In this document: positions 39,875 to 51,120 of the stretch, one piece after another | How positions within the stretch are numbered: position 1 is the stretch's first letter | Layout of the letters: the number at the start of each line of letters is the position of its first letter | Assembly: GCF_932294415.1 (NCBI RefSeq) | Contig: NC_065536.1 | Coordinates: 36,080,354 to 36,144,353, forward strand | DNA: 64,000 nucleotides | Source of the DNA: Quercus robur | Lineage: Eukaryota > Streptophyta > Magnoliopsida > Fagales > Fagaceae | Direction of reading: 5' to 3' | Position numbers and translations under genes: made by a program | Notes under the pieces: generated by a model | The model's database searches: none | What the model was told of the DNA's origin: nothing | What the model saw: only the letters and a program-made list of their open reading frames with translations

Positions 39875-41087
39875 CTAGTGGTTTCTCTCAAGAAATCCTC
39901 CTAGGATCACCTTCTTCTTGTACTCCTCGGAATCATAACGAAAATATTGATCTTGTGAATTGAGATTCCTTTTTTTGAAACATGGGACGAAATAACACCA
40001 TGCAGAAGTACAAAGAATGGCACAGAATCGACCCCAAAGTAACATTATCAATAAGGTCACCATAATTATAGATAAACCAACCAGTACTGGGTCAAACTGC
40101 TGCTTCTTCTTCTTCTTCTTCTTCTGAGCTATTATTAATAATGCATCATTTTGCCGAGTATTCTTGGATGGCGACGTGGCTCTTCTTTCGTTCCTACATG
40201 TGGGTCCCACACCCGTAGGCTTGATGAGTTTGGATTTGGGTTTGAATTCGGAATTAAGCTTAAACTTATTAGGGTCCGGTGGCGAACCGGGTTGATGAGT
40301 GGACCCAGTTCTTATCGCTTCTATTTTCCGACAAAAAGACGATCGCTTTTTATGCTTGTCATATTTGGACGCATCCACACGGACATGTTCCAATTTCGAG
40401 TTGATGTTGTTTTGTTCAGAAATATTATTATTAGGCTCGTGCCTTTTCTGAATCTGAAACCCCAAATAAAGCAAAGAAACACTTAACGCGTGCTAGTACA
40501 GTAAAAGGTAATAACAAGACCCAACGTCGACATTCTTTGTTTGAAGTGTTGAACTAATAATATATATATTATGCTGAATTTGTGCATATATATATATATA
40601 TATTAATTATGACTGGCATGGTTCTCGGTTTAAATAATTTTGCCCACAAAAAAAGAAAAAGAAAAAAGAATTAATGAATGAAATCAGATACCTGATCTTG
40701 ATGAATAAGCTGATGATGATGAGGTAGTACTTGTATTTCCTTATTAGAAGGATTAGGAACCTCCTTATCATGAGGCACATCTGGTTGAGAATTAAAGTTG
40801 GATATTGAGTTTGAAGAAAATTTGGAGTTGGAGTTGGAGTTTGATGATTTGTTGTCGAATTCGAGCGGCACGGTTCTGGTGGTGGACTTCTTCATGCTGA
40901 ACCTTGTCCAAAAAGACCAACTTGCCTTCTTCTTTTTCTTCTTCTTCTTCTTCATGCCATCGGATTTGATATTGGTTTCCTTTTTGTACTCTAATACTAT
41001 GTTATTATTATTAGAACATCCAAAGCAGCTTAGAAAATTGTTGGTTTTGGGTTTGTTTTGAAGGGTTTTCTTTTGGGTTTTTGCCAT
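39875..41087 (-). CDS. Uncharacterised plant single-pass membrane protein, 2 exons, 324 aa
   Basis: Exon 1 is 41087-40692 (132 codons, MAKTQKKTLQNKPKTNNFLS...). The intron runs from GTATCT to TTTCAG. Exon 2 is 40453-39875, in frame and ending in a TGA or TAA-type stop at 39875. The N-terminal part has CFGC followed by a poly-Lys stretch and WSFWTRFSMKKS. The middle is hydrophilic and Ser/Asn-rich. Near residue 255 lies a strong hydrophobic segment (VLVGLSIIMVTLLIMLLWGR) followed by a Cys-rich CAILCTSAWCYF and a short basic tail. This layout resembles an uncharacterised plant family that I recall around Arabidopsis At5g23160, but I cannot confirm this. Function unknown. The conserved C-terminal membrane block suggests a real gene. 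Poly-Lys codons coincide with (AAG)n runs. Confidence 0.75.
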
Positions 41088-42107
41088 GGATATTGATGGA
41101 ACAGATTGAAGAGAGAAAGAGTACTCGGCATGGAGAGGTGATATTATGAAGACTGAAATATATGGTTTAATTGGCTCACTTTCTCTGAATATTTATTAAT
41201 TAATATACAATTTAATGCTGTGTACGTATAAATATTGCATATATATATATATATATAAAAGTAAAGGTATTTATTATAATTACCTCCACGTTGTGTTTTA
41301 GTTGGTTTTTGATTGGTAGTGAGAATGGGTTGGCCTAGCTAACAAGCTAGCTAGCTAGGAGGGATGACTTGGACTTGGTAGCTTTAGTTTTAGTCTTAGT
41401 CTTTACACGCTTTTCATCACCTTCTAGGCTTCTACATTGATAATAATGATATATGCCTTGCTCTACACTGCAACTCTCAACTGGCTACCATGTTATCAAA
41501 AAAAAAAAAAAAAACTAAAACTGGCTACCATGTTAAATCAAGCTATACTCAAATTGATTGAAACCCATCATTTTTCTAGTTAATTAATTTACTATAAATA
41601 TATCACTTTCATAATTATGGATTAATAATTTCTTAAAGACTCTTTCTAAGTATTTGAAAGTTTTCGGAATCTATGCAAATTAATCATTTAGAATCAATCA
41701 CCATTCACCAATACAAAGTCAAGAATAATGAAGGTGAAGGTGAAAGTGAAACAAATGTCACATTAATTTATATTCTCTTTGTTGACCGTTAATTAGCTAA
41801 AAATAATTAGCACTGACGACCTTTTGGATATATACTGTCATGAATAATTAGCACTGTCATGAATAGTGACTTGATATTTAAAAAATGAACCAACTAATTT
41901 GTTTAACCAATAAAAACCTTTTGACTTTAGTTACAAAGGGATTTTTTCTTCTCAACTAATCACTTAAAAAATAAACTATTCTCCAATGTTACCTACTTTA
42001 GGTACCTACTCCGTAATTATCAAAATGATAGATTGAAACCTAGCTGAAGTGATAGATCCTAGTCATTATTAATACTATACAAATATCATTTCTGACAAAA
42101 GAAAGAT
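41088..42107. other. Intergenic; promoter side of the membrane-protein gene
   Basis: (TA)n at about 41240-41258, an A-run at 41500, and otherwise AT-rich sequence. An AACTGGCTACCATGTTA motif is duplicated (41477 and 41520) on both sides of the A-run, possibly a small retroposed or slippage event. No gene. Confidence 0.4.
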
Positions 42108-42430
42108 TTTGAATATTCAGTGTTGTGTTTGGATTGAACTTATTTTACTGAAACTGAAAATTGAAAACTGAAAATACTGTAGCAAAATAATTTTTAAATG
42201 TGTGAATAGTACTGTGGGACCCATTTTTAATGAAAAAATTGATAAAAAATAAAATTTGTGGGTCCGTGAACAGTGCATATGTGCACTGTTCACAGCAGAA
42301 AGTCAACATTTGTGGTTACTGTTCATTGAACAGTAATCGCAATACTCCAAAACGCGTGAAAAAAAAAGAAAAAGGAACAAAACGCAGCTTGGAAACGCAG
42401 ACTTGGAATCCAAACACACACTGAATATCA
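42108..42430. mobile_element. hAT-like MITE, cluster copy 1
   Basis: Ends GAATATTCAGTG..TGTGTTTGGATT and AATCCAAACACACACTGAATATC are inverted. The body has the family blocks AATAATTTTTAAATGTGTGAA and GGGACCCATTTTTAATG, a GTGCACTGTTCAC palindrome and ACGCGTGAAAAAAA near the right end. Confidence 0.65.
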
Positions 42431-42503
42431 ATTATGTACTAAAAAAAAATTACAAATCTTATTATTAAAGGAACAAACATAGTCACACCAAACATAGACT
42501 AAG

Positions 42504-42804
42504 GGTCCGTTTGGATACAGTTGAAAACTGAAAATTGAAAATTAAAAAACACTGTAACAAAATAATTTTTAAATGTGTGAATAGTACCGTGAAACCCATT
42601 TTTAATGAAAAAGTTGCTGAAAAGTGAAATTTGTGGATCTGTAAACAGTAAAATTTGTTCTGAAAAGTGGAAAAAGTCAAAATTTGCGGCTACTGTTCAT
42701 GAACAGTAGCCGTGTTGGTCTCTCAAACGCGTGCAAAAAAAAAAAAAAAAGAACAGAAAATGCAAAACGTGCGTTTGGGAAACGCAAATGCGCTTCCCAA
42801 ACGC
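42504..42804. mobile_element. hAT-like MITE, cluster copy 2
   Basis: GGTCCGTTTGGATACAG to CTTCCCAAACGC, flanked by AGACTAAG / ACACTAAG (8-bp near-duplication). It holds a perfect palindrome at 42688-42711 centred on CTACTGTTCATGAACAGTAG. Confidence 0.7.
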
Positions 42805-42810
42805 ACACTA

Positions 42811-43012
42811 AGTGTGCATTTAGATACAACTTATTTTGCTGAAAACAATAAAAAAATATATAAAAATTATTGTTCATGTGTGAAAGTACTGTTCACATAC
42901 CTGATTGCATTGTTCATGTCCTATGAACAGAGCAATAAGCGCTGGTAAAAAAAAAAAAAAAAACTGAAAACGCAAATAATCTGGACGTGTGCGCACAAAC
43001 CAAACTGACCCT
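42811..43012. mobile_element. hAT-like MITE, cluster copy 3
   Basis: GTGTGCATTTAGATACAAC to CAAACCAAACTGACCC. It matches the 5205-5521 subfamily (TTATTTTGCTGAAAAC, CATTGTTCATGTCC, AGCGCTGGTAAAAA). Confidence 0.55.
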
Positions 43013-43015
43013 AAG

Positions 43016-43256
43016 TATATGTTTGGATTCAACATTTGCGTCAGCGCGTTTCCTTTTTTTTTTTTTTTTTGATGCACGCGTTTCACTGTTTCAGGAGACA
43101 TAGAGCACTATTCATGCACTGTTCCCAGGACCCACAATCATTTTATTTAAAAAAAAATGGGTTACACGGCACTATTCACACATTTAAAATTTATTTTGTT
43201 ACAATATTTTCAGTTTTCAATTTTTAGTAAAATAAACTGTATCCAAACAGACCTTA
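43016..43256. mobile_element. hAT-like MITE, cluster copy 4 (inverted)
   Basis: ATGTTTGGATTCAACATTTG to CTGTATCCAAACAGACC. The T-run near the left end shows that it lies opposite to copies 1-3. Confidence 0.55.
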
Positions 43257-44149
43257 AACATAAACTTTTATTAAATGAACAAACTAAGATATAGAGAAAG
43301 CATCCTCCAACAAAACATGAACATTTTTGGCAAACAAAATCACTTGATAGACATACCAAATGATTAAGTCGAAATCATAATAACCCTGTATAATAATGAT
43401 AAAAACAAGACGTGCTCTATGTGAGATTGTCTTATTTGTAGCACAAGACGTGCTCTATGTGGCCAATTCATTCCAGCGGCCTATATCATTTAATTATAAA
43501 ATAGAAATCAAAATTTGAATAATTAATAAAGGAGGAGGTAGTTAATAAAAGTCAATTGTATAAGTGCTTGTGGAGTGTGAGGTGGTGTAAGGGATAGGGT
43601 TCAAGTCTCTAGAGAGTTTCACACGTATATTATAAATTTCTATCTTATAAAAAAAAAATAAAAAATAATAAAAAAGAAGAAGAAGAAGAAGAAGGAGATA
43701 GAGTGAATGGAGATACCCAACTCTTTATGACACCTGACTTGAATGAAGATACTTATTGACTTTACGAAACTAACCTGGAAAGAAGAGGAGAGAGTGATCG
43801 TGCCTAGTCCTGAATCTCATGCCTATACAAACCCACATAAGTGTGTGTATATATATAATGGCACTATATAATATGAGGCAACTGTACTTGCAAATTGATT
43901 TTTTTTTTTTTTTTTTGGAAAATTAGAGGAAATCAATCACTTTAAATAATAATTAAAAAACCATAGAAAGAACAAAAAGAGTTAAAGCTGCATAATTATT
44001 ATTTTCTTAATTATGACAATATTTTCCCCCATTTGAATGAGTTTAGGTAAATTTCTACAGGATAGGTAAATTTCTACAGGATATATACAGTTAAGTCGAG
44101 GTTCTTCAAATATGATTCTACAAATAGTAATTTTAGAAATTCCTATGAA
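43257..44149. other. Intergenic; SINE-like copy 2
   Basis: At 43552-43645 a plus-strand copy of the SINE-like family reads GTGCTTGTGGAGTGTGAGG, GGGTTCAAGTCTCT (B-box-like), TTCACACGTATA. (AGA)n follows at 43675-43695. GTAAATTTCTACAGGATA is tandemly duplicated at 44048-44085, just outside the truncated gypsy element. No gene. Confidence 0.5.
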
Positions 44150-44743
44150 CTAAAGACTATTGTCCAAGATGAGGGAGTGGGGGACCCCGAACCGGGTAAC
44201 AATGTTTTTCCAGATGAACTTTTTGGCGTCCACATCTTTGATGTTCGCTAAAGGTTCAACTTCAACCCATTTAGTAAAGTAGTCAGTGCCAACGAGCAGA
44301 TACCTTTTGTTCCCTACTGCCTTGGGAAAAGGCCCGATGATATCTAAGCCCCACTAAGCAAATGGCCAAGGGCTGGACAGTGGATTGAGGATCCCTCCTA
44401 ATTGATGTATGTTTGGCGCAAATTTCTGACACTAGTTACACTTCTTCACGTATTCATATGCTTCTTTCTGCATGTTTGGCCACCAGTAGCCTTGGGTGAT
44501 GGCCCTATGAGATAAGGACCTGCCTCCTGTGTGGCTTCCATAAATCCCTTCGTGTAATTCCTCCAGGATTAGTTTTGAGGCCTTAGGGTGTACGCAAAGC
44601 AAGTATGGTTCAGAAAAGGAACGTTTATATAGCTTCTGGTCCTCAGATAGCCAGAACCGATAAGCTTTTCTCCGTATCTTGTCAGCCTCGGTCTTCTCTT
44701 CGGGTAAGATGTCTTCCTTCAAAAACAATATTAGAGGGTCCAT
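44150..44743 (-). pseudogene. Integrase of the Tat-like element, truncated
   Basis: Zinc-binding HHCC region is present (ELHEGIYGSHTGG then YVKKCN, with the last Cys just past a stop). The core follows with YLLVGTDYFTKWVEVEPL and FGVPHSLILDN. After about 44150 the similarity ends abruptly, before the catalytic Glu and the C-terminal domain. Confidence 0.75.
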
Positions 44744-45112
44744 CTAATTAGGTCCCATTCTGACCTGGTGAACATGGATCACTTCTCTCTTCGTCACTGA
44801 GGGTTTGTACAATTTTTTCACAAGGATGACCCGGGGTAAACTTTGAGCCGAGGAGGTGGCAAGCGTGGCCAAGGAGTTGGCATGTGTGTTTCCACTTCTA
44901 GGGATATGCAGTAAGCTAAAAGAATCAGAACGTGACTGTAGGCGCTTAACTTGGTCTAAGTATCCTTGCATTTTTTCGTCTCTTGCTTCTAATTCCCCAT
45001 TCACTTGGCCAACGACTAGTCTTGAGTCCGAGAACATGTTTATTGCTTTTCCACACAGTTTCTGAACCATGGACATCCCTTCCAGTAGGGCCCTTATACT
45101 CAGCCTCATCAT
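44744..45112 (-). pseudogene. Second RNase H-like domain
   Basis: MFSDSRLVVGQVNGELEARD and HIPRSGNTHANSLATLATS match the C-terminal half of an archaeal-type RNase H domain (catalytic D in SDS; N-x-x-AN/AD-L-A-x-LA end). Such a second domain between RT and integrase marks Tat-like elements. It overlaps the preceding degenerate frame. Confidence 0.65.
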
Positions 45113-45517
45113 TCGTGACCGAGAAACCCAGTCTTAGTGATTTTTCGATGATAATTCTTTCAGAAGAAATCAGAACTAGCCCTACTCCGGAGCCCCTCTA
45201 GTTCGCTGCGCCATTAACATATACTTTCCAGCATGTGGGCCCTTGTAGAGAGATTGTGCCAACTGATTTTTCATCCATGTCTTGCGTCTCTACTTCTTCT
45301 TCTAACGAGGGTTCAGCGAATTTAGCCACCAAATCTGCGAGGACTTGGCCCTTGATGGAGGTATGAGGCATGTACTTGATGTCAAAAGCCCCTAGAATCG
45401 TGCCCCACTTAGCAACTCTTCTTGTATAATCAGCACTCTGAAGTATGGATCTGAGCGGAAGCTGGGTTAGAACGATAACTGTGTGTGTCTGGAAGTAATG
45501 GGGAAGTTTCGTGTAGC

Positions 45518-45781
45518 TTAAACCACCGCTAGGATGGCCTTTTCTAGTGGTAAGTAACGGATCTCAGCCTCATGCAATGATTTGCTCACGTAATAAACTG
45601 GTCGTTGTATGCCGTCGTTCACTAGTATGAGCACTGGGCTTACTGCATGAGGGGCCATTGCGATGTAGGTGAACAAGACTTCATCGGCCTCAGGATTGGA
45701 CATGATTGGTGGCCGGGATAGATATTCTTTAAGTTGTTGGAAGGCTAAACCACATTCCTCGGTCACTCGAATTCCTTCCAT
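45518..45781 (-). pseudogene. RNase H of the Tat-like element
   Basis: Follows the RT directly: FQQLKEYLSRPPIMSNPEAD, then PVYYVSKSLHEAEIRYLPLE. This is the connection/RNase H region of gypsy polyproteins. The next 400 bp (45517-45113) carry degenerate continuation with stops. Confidence 0.7.
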
Positions 45782-46660
45782 TTATTCATCAAGAGGAAGA
45801 AGGGTCTGCACCTGTCTGTTGACCGAGAAATAAAACGGTTTAAGGCAGCAATCATGCCGGTAAGCTTTTGGACCTCCTTGGGATTTTGAGGCGGTTCTAA
45901 GCTGTTGATAGCCCTGATTTGATTGGGATTGACCTCGATCCCCTTGTGGGTCACCATATAGCCCAAAAATTTTCTTGATCCTACCCCAAATGAACATTTG
46001 GATGCGTTGAGGTGTAGCTTGTGTCTCCTCAGAATTTCAAAGATGTCTCTGAGGTCTCTTGCTTGCTTGGACACCATCTTACTCTTTACCACCATGTCAT
46101 CTATATAGACTTCAATACTCTTACCCAGCTGCGGCTTAAACATTATGGTCATCATTCTCTAGTAGGTGGACCCTACATTTTTCAAATCAAAAGGCATCAC
46201 CTTATAATGGTAATTTCCAATGGGAGTGACAAAAACTGTCTTTTCTTGGTCGTTTACGGCCAATGGTATCTGATGATATCCTTGAAAGGCATCTAAGAAG
46301 CTCATCCAAGGATGGCCCACGGTCGCATCTACCAATTGATCTATCTATGGCATAGGGAACGAATCTTTTGGGCAGGCTTTATTCAGATCCGTGAAATCTA
46401 CATAGACTCGCCATTTTCTGCTCTTCTTCTTTACCACTACAGTATTGGCCAACCACTTAAGGGAAAAAAACTTTCTTGATAGCCCCTTCTTTTTTAAGTT
46501 TCATCACCTCGTCCCTAATAGCGACAGCATGCTCCTTCAACGAGCGCCGAGGTAGTTGCTTCTTGGGAGTAACGGATGGATTAACGTTTAGATGGTGGCA
46601 GATGAAGCTCGGATCAATCCTTGGGGCCTCGTAGGCATCCCACGCAAATACGTCCACGTT
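45700..46660 (-). pseudogene. Reverse transcriptase of the Tat-like element
   Basis: N-terminal DVFAWDAYEAPRIDPSF (46657), then KKEGAIKKV, KWRVYVDFTDLNKACPKDSF, DAFQGYHQIPLA, and the catalytic VYIDDMVVKSK (about 46110). Then LGYMVTHKGIEVNPNQI and LTGMIAALNRFISRS. Stops near 46345 and 46160 and a frame change near 46460 break it. Confidence 0.85.
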
Positions 46661-47036
46661 TTCTCTGAGAAACCCAATTAGCTCTTCTCTCTTTTGGGGA
46701 GGTAGTTCCGAGCCGACTTGAAAGAATTTTTCTGGATCAATGCCAACAGCTACCTTTTCTAGATCCTCGCATTTTGCCTCCTCGGTTGATCCATTACCGG
46801 GCAGTGTCGGGGTGGCTGATTGCTATAAACCCCTTTCAATGGAGGCCGAGGACTCGGTATTGGGTTGGCATGAGATGGCAGCCACCATGCACTGTCTAAC
46901 CATGGTCTGATTCCCCACAATCTCTTTAACCTGGCTCTCCGACAGGTACTTCACCTTCTGGTGCAGGGTAGAAGAGACAGCTCCTAGGGCATGAAGCGAA
47001 GGTTTAGCCATAATAGTTGTATAGGGTGAATAAGCG

Positions 47037-47411
47037 TCAACTACAATTGAAATCCACCTCTACCACGTCCGAACCGATTTGTATGGGCAGTCTAATCTGG
47101 CCTCTTGGAGTAACGGTCTTTCCCTCAAAACTTACCAAAGGGGAATTGTATGCCGTCAGGTCATCGGGTTTTAAGTTCAGCCCCTTGTACAGATCGGGGT
47201 ACATTACTTCCACAGCAATGCCTTGATCTACTAGCACTCTCTTCACATCATATCCTTCAATCATGAGTGTGACTACCAGAGTATCGTCATGGGGTTGGAT
47301 GGTTTCGATCTTATCTTTGTCTGAGAAGCCCAACACCGGTGAGGCTTCCTTCGTGGCCTTTTTGGACTCTCGATCGTCATCCTTGGTGGATAGCCGAGCC
47401 ACAGACATCAC
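47037..47411 (-). pseudogene. Aspartic protease of the Tat-like element
   Basis: Open stretch of 124 codons with HDDTLVVTLMIEGYDVKRVL followed by VDQGIAVEVMYPDLYKGL. The family's catalytic D-x-G-(S/T) appears as DQGI, so the usual Ser/Thr is lost. GQIRLPIQIG and DVVEVDF match the retropepsin C-terminal half. The frame ends before the linker MAKPSLHALGAVSSTLHQKV (47011-46823). Confidence 0.75.
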
Positions 47412-47749
47412 TCTGGAAGGACAAGAGTCGGTCCTTCCCCGAGCAACAAAAATGACATTTATCGTGCCTATAAGAGGTCTTAAAGAGGTGTCTCTCCGGG
47501 ACTTCGGATTCGCCTGTCCTTATTAACCACTAGAATGATGCAGGAGGTGCCTTAATTTTCCTCTCGAACTAGCTAGTCCAAGTGGTTCCTTAAGTTTCTG
47601 CAGTCCTCGGTGGTGTGCCCCGGTTTTTTATGGTATTGGCAATACAAGTTTTGGTTGTGTTTCATGGGGTCTCCTGCCATCTTATTTGGCCATTTGAAGA
47701 ATGACTCGTTCTTGATCTTTTCTAGAACTTGATGCACTGGATCTCAGAA

Positions 47750-48885
47750 CACAGCATTGACTGTCTGTGCGTCGGCAGATCTGGATTGCCCTGCAAAGTC
47801 TCTCCTTAGTCGGTTATTGTTATTAAATCAGTCCAACTTGAAGTCCCTCATCTCCTGAGGGATAATATTTGCTTTACCTTTACCCAATTGTTGGTCTTCT
47901 TCAATCCTTTTATACTTGTCGATCCGGTCCATGAGCAAGCGCAAGTTGGTGACAGGCTTTCCTGTTAGGGACTTCTTAAACCATGCTCGGCTGGAAGACC
48001 GCTCTTGAAGGTGCTGATGGCAACGTCATCAAAGTTACCTTCTATCTCATTGTACATCTTCCAGTACCTGTCCGAGTATGCTTTTAGGGTCTCCCCTTCT
48101 AGCATGGACAAAGACAATAGAGAATCCAAAGGCCGAGGAACCCTGCTACACGTGATAAACTGAGAGCCGAAGGCCTAGGTGAGCTGCTTAAAGGAAACTA
48201 TGGAGTTTGACTTCAAGCCATCAAACCATCTCATCGCCACTGGTCCCAAGCTGGATGGTAATACTTTGCACATTAAAGCCTCGTCTTTGGAATGGATGAC
48301 CATCCTCTAGTTAAACTGGCTTACATGCTCTACAGGGTCCGTTCGACCATTGTACATAGTGAAAGTAGGTTGATGGAATCGCCGAGGGAGCTTAGCCCCT
48401 TCTATCTTGCGTGTGAAGGGTGACTTAGAGATCCAATCCAATGCCTTGCTCATGACCTCGTTTATTAGGCCTTTACGGGACAGACTTTTGTGTCTACGTT
48501 TATGGTGGTGCTCTTTATCATAAGAAAAGGTCTCACTCGGTGGGGTTCTTGACCTTTGCCTATAATTATCATCCCCTTCATCATTAGAGGACGTATCTAA
48601 ACTGGAAGGGGACCGCTTCCGTTGCGCACGACGTAGTTTCTTTTTTAAGTCATCAATCTCTTGTTGCAGGGCTTTATTATTGTCTTACCTTTGGGACACG
48701 TGACTTCCCACCCTAGAATGACTTGTGCTTGTATGGGTAGTACGCATACTACCCTCTTGATATCTCTCTCGATCCCTTTCCTGCCTAAGGTTAAGGAAAT
48801 TGTCCTGCCGTTGAGAACCTACAGGCTCCGTTTGGTGTGGACCTGCTTGGCACGGGCCTAATCCCACCATGTTTAACCGTTGCAC
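47750..48885 (-). pseudogene. gag of the Tat-like element, broken
   Basis: Capsid-type protein. It begins about MQRLNMVGLGPCQ (48885) with an Arg/Gln-rich N-terminus and a coiled-coil-like LQQEIDDLKKKLRRAQRKR near 48660. The gag domain follows (KALDWISKSPFTRKIEGA, DPVEHVSQF, MCKVLPSSLGPVAMRWF, LKAYSDRYWKMYNEIEG). Stops occur at least near 48310, 48180 and 48000. Confidence 0.75.
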
Positions 48886-48901
48886 TTACTGATGCACAAG
48901 T

Positions 48902-48923
48902 TCTTCCCACAGACGGCGCCAAT
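48902..48923 (-). promoter_or_regulatory. Primer-binding site of the Tat-like element
   Basis: The minus strand reads AT then TGGCGCCGTCTGTGGG next to the LTR, identical over 16 bases to the site of the LARD-like element at 18268-18289. Confidence 0.7.
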
Positions 48924-49701
48924 TGTAGGGTAACAATTTGCAGCCCAAGCCCAAAATGTATGGAGTCTTGGTCTAATGAGCCAAAGACAATGAATTTGTA
49001 GAGAATGAGTTAAAGAACTAGGTCCTAATGAGTTGGACAACGGCTAGTATTGGATTGCATAACGATCAAACACAAATAAAGGATGCTGATATCAATAGAC
49101 TTTCAGTCCGAGGAGGTTAAACCTGTATATAATGATCACTCTTGGATATCAGAATGATTTTGATTGCTATAATATTATTTCTCTCCCTTTTTCGATCTCC
49201 TTCTCATGGAGGTTCTCTCACATTATATAGCCACTTTTAGGCCATCTTGATCCTACACTTGTTGATCATCTGAGTCTCTACTTGAGTGCCCGTTCCATCA
49301 GTCACCCCTTTCAGCCTTCTGTGAATTGTAGTAACCAAAGCAGTACTGTTCAGAAGTCTTCTCCACATAAATGCGGATAGAAAAGTAGCTGCAACGCATT
49401 TAATGCGGTGGTAGTAGCTTTTCCTTAGATATTTTGAGTTTCCTTCTTTCTCGTATGTTCATGAGGCACATTCCTATCGCTAGAGCCTTTTGGAGGGTCA
49501 CTTTAATTGCTAAAGTACACACTTGAGCTATATTCGTCGCATCCGAGGAGGTATTCCTCCTCGGATCATCTTCCATTCATTCCCTGCTTATGAGACTTTA
49601 ATTAGGGATCCCTTAACAACTATTTGCCTCTCCTCGGACTTGTCAATTGTCCCGGGTGAAGCCTAGAGCCCAATATATGATCTTGGGTCCTTACCCCTAC
49701 A
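48924..49701 (-). repeat. 5' LTR of the Tat-like element
   Basis: 778 bp, TGTAGGGGTAAGG... to ...AAATTGTTACCCTACA on the minus strand, with TATATAAT (about 49236) as promoter and a CCGAGGAGG/CCTCCTCGG hairpin near 49545-49565. The right flank is AATAT, but no partner duplication is available. Confidence 0.85.
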
Positions 49702-49706
49702 AATAT

Positions 49707-51120
49707 TATATTTACATGTATTAATCACTTAAAAAAAAAATTAACATGCATTTAGTTTTGTTCATAACACATATTGAGTTATGAAGTATTGTACATTACC
49801 ATTTTAGATTTTATATATGCACACAAACTTTTATAGATGGTCCCCCCAAAGATAAATTCTTGACTCCACCACTGGTTATAACTATAACAGATTTTCACTA
49901 TAATATTTTCAATGTTCAAGACACAGAAAAAAAAAATAAAATAGTATCTCTAAACTTTATTTGCACCAAATTTCATATAAAAATTAGCAAGTATCCCCAT
50001 AATTATATTCATGGCAATATGAGCATACCCATTATATATACTACCCTCATCACACATACTTTGCATGTGTGATGAAGGTTGTGTCATAATTTTCCTTTAA
50101 AAGAAAATTGGATAAGTTTGTTTTGAAGATATGGATTAGTAGGAGAGTGTCCTATTTTGTACGACTTTGAGAATGACCAACATCTACTTCCTCTCTATGG
50201 TCACCAACTAACGAGCTTTGTTGTGGAAGTTGATTCACACTGGCCAAATCTTCTTTTAGCAAAACCTCCTCTTCTCTCCATGAAAAAAAACAAAGGATGA
50301 AAGGTAATTTGCGATAAAGCCACGCAACTGATAGATAGTAATTTAGTGGAGAACATGCAAAGAAACTGAAAAGTAATCGAGTAAGTTGTATTTTTACCGG
50401 ATTATCCTTTACCTTTGTCTCTGCTTTAAAAATAGGATGCAGGGGCATTTTTGAACTACCAAAAAATCCATTCCAAATAGAGGAAGTCTATTTAATAGCA
50501 GTATAGACTAGCCTCATCACACGCGCAAACTGATAGATAGTAATTTAGTGGAGAACATGCAAAAAAACTAAAAAGTAACCGAGTAAGTTGTATTTTTACC
50601 GGATTATCTTTAGTTTTGTCTTCGCTTTAAAAACAGGATGCAGGGGCATTTTTGAACTACCAAAAAATCCATTCCAAATAAAGGAGGCGCGTGTGATGAA
50701 GCTTTTTTTTTTTTTTTTGTCTAGTATCATAATTTTCCTTTTAAAAAAAATGGATAAGTTTGTTTTGAAGACATTGATTAGTAGTAGTGTGTCCTATTTT
50801 GTAGGCAGTTTAAGTGAAGTTGGAAATATATTTTTACCAGAGTGTCCTCAAGTTTTTTCCCTGTTAAATGTAAGGTTTCATTATTATTATTATTAATTTT
50901 GGATAAGTTTGTTTTGAAGATATGGATTAATTGGAAAATATCCTATTTTGTAGGCATTTAAAGTGGAGTTGAAGATATTTTTTTAGCGGATTATCCTTAA
51001 GTTTTTTCCCCATTAAAGTAAAGTTTAGGAGTATTTCTGAACTATATAAAAGTACAGTTCAAATATGAAAAGCCTCTTAAATAGTAGTAGTAGTAGTAAT
51101 GCGTGTATATATATATATAG
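49707..51120. other. Intergenic; three or more diverged tandem repeats
   Basis: Segment 50329-50470 (ATAGATAGTAATTTAGTGG to AAAATCCATTCCAAATA) recurs at 50530-50690 with a 201-bp period. GGATAAGTTTGTTTTGAAGA followed by TCCTATTTTGTA occurs at 50110, 50752 and 50902. No gene. The A/T-run at 50704 marks a simple repeat, and (TAG)n/(TA)n closes the region at 51083-51118. Confidence 0.6.

Larger units (their letters stand above)
44150..49701 (-). mobile_element. Ty3/gypsy (Tat-like) retrotransposon, 3'-truncated
   Basis: Minus-strand order: LTR (49701-48924), primer site, gag, protease, reverse transcriptase, RNase H, a second RNase H-like block, integrase. The integrase stops matching after its catalytic-core FGVPHSLILDN near 44150, and no second LTR is visible to the left. 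The element has therefore lost the rest of integrase, the polypurine tract and the 3' LTR. An additional RNase H block before integrase is typical of the Tat/Ogre lineage. Multiple in-frame stops show it is inactive. Confidence 0.85.

Noticed and set aside
47263-47526. Plus-strand frames opposite the gypsy polyprotein
   Set aside because: Antisense shadows of protease and gag-linker sequence.
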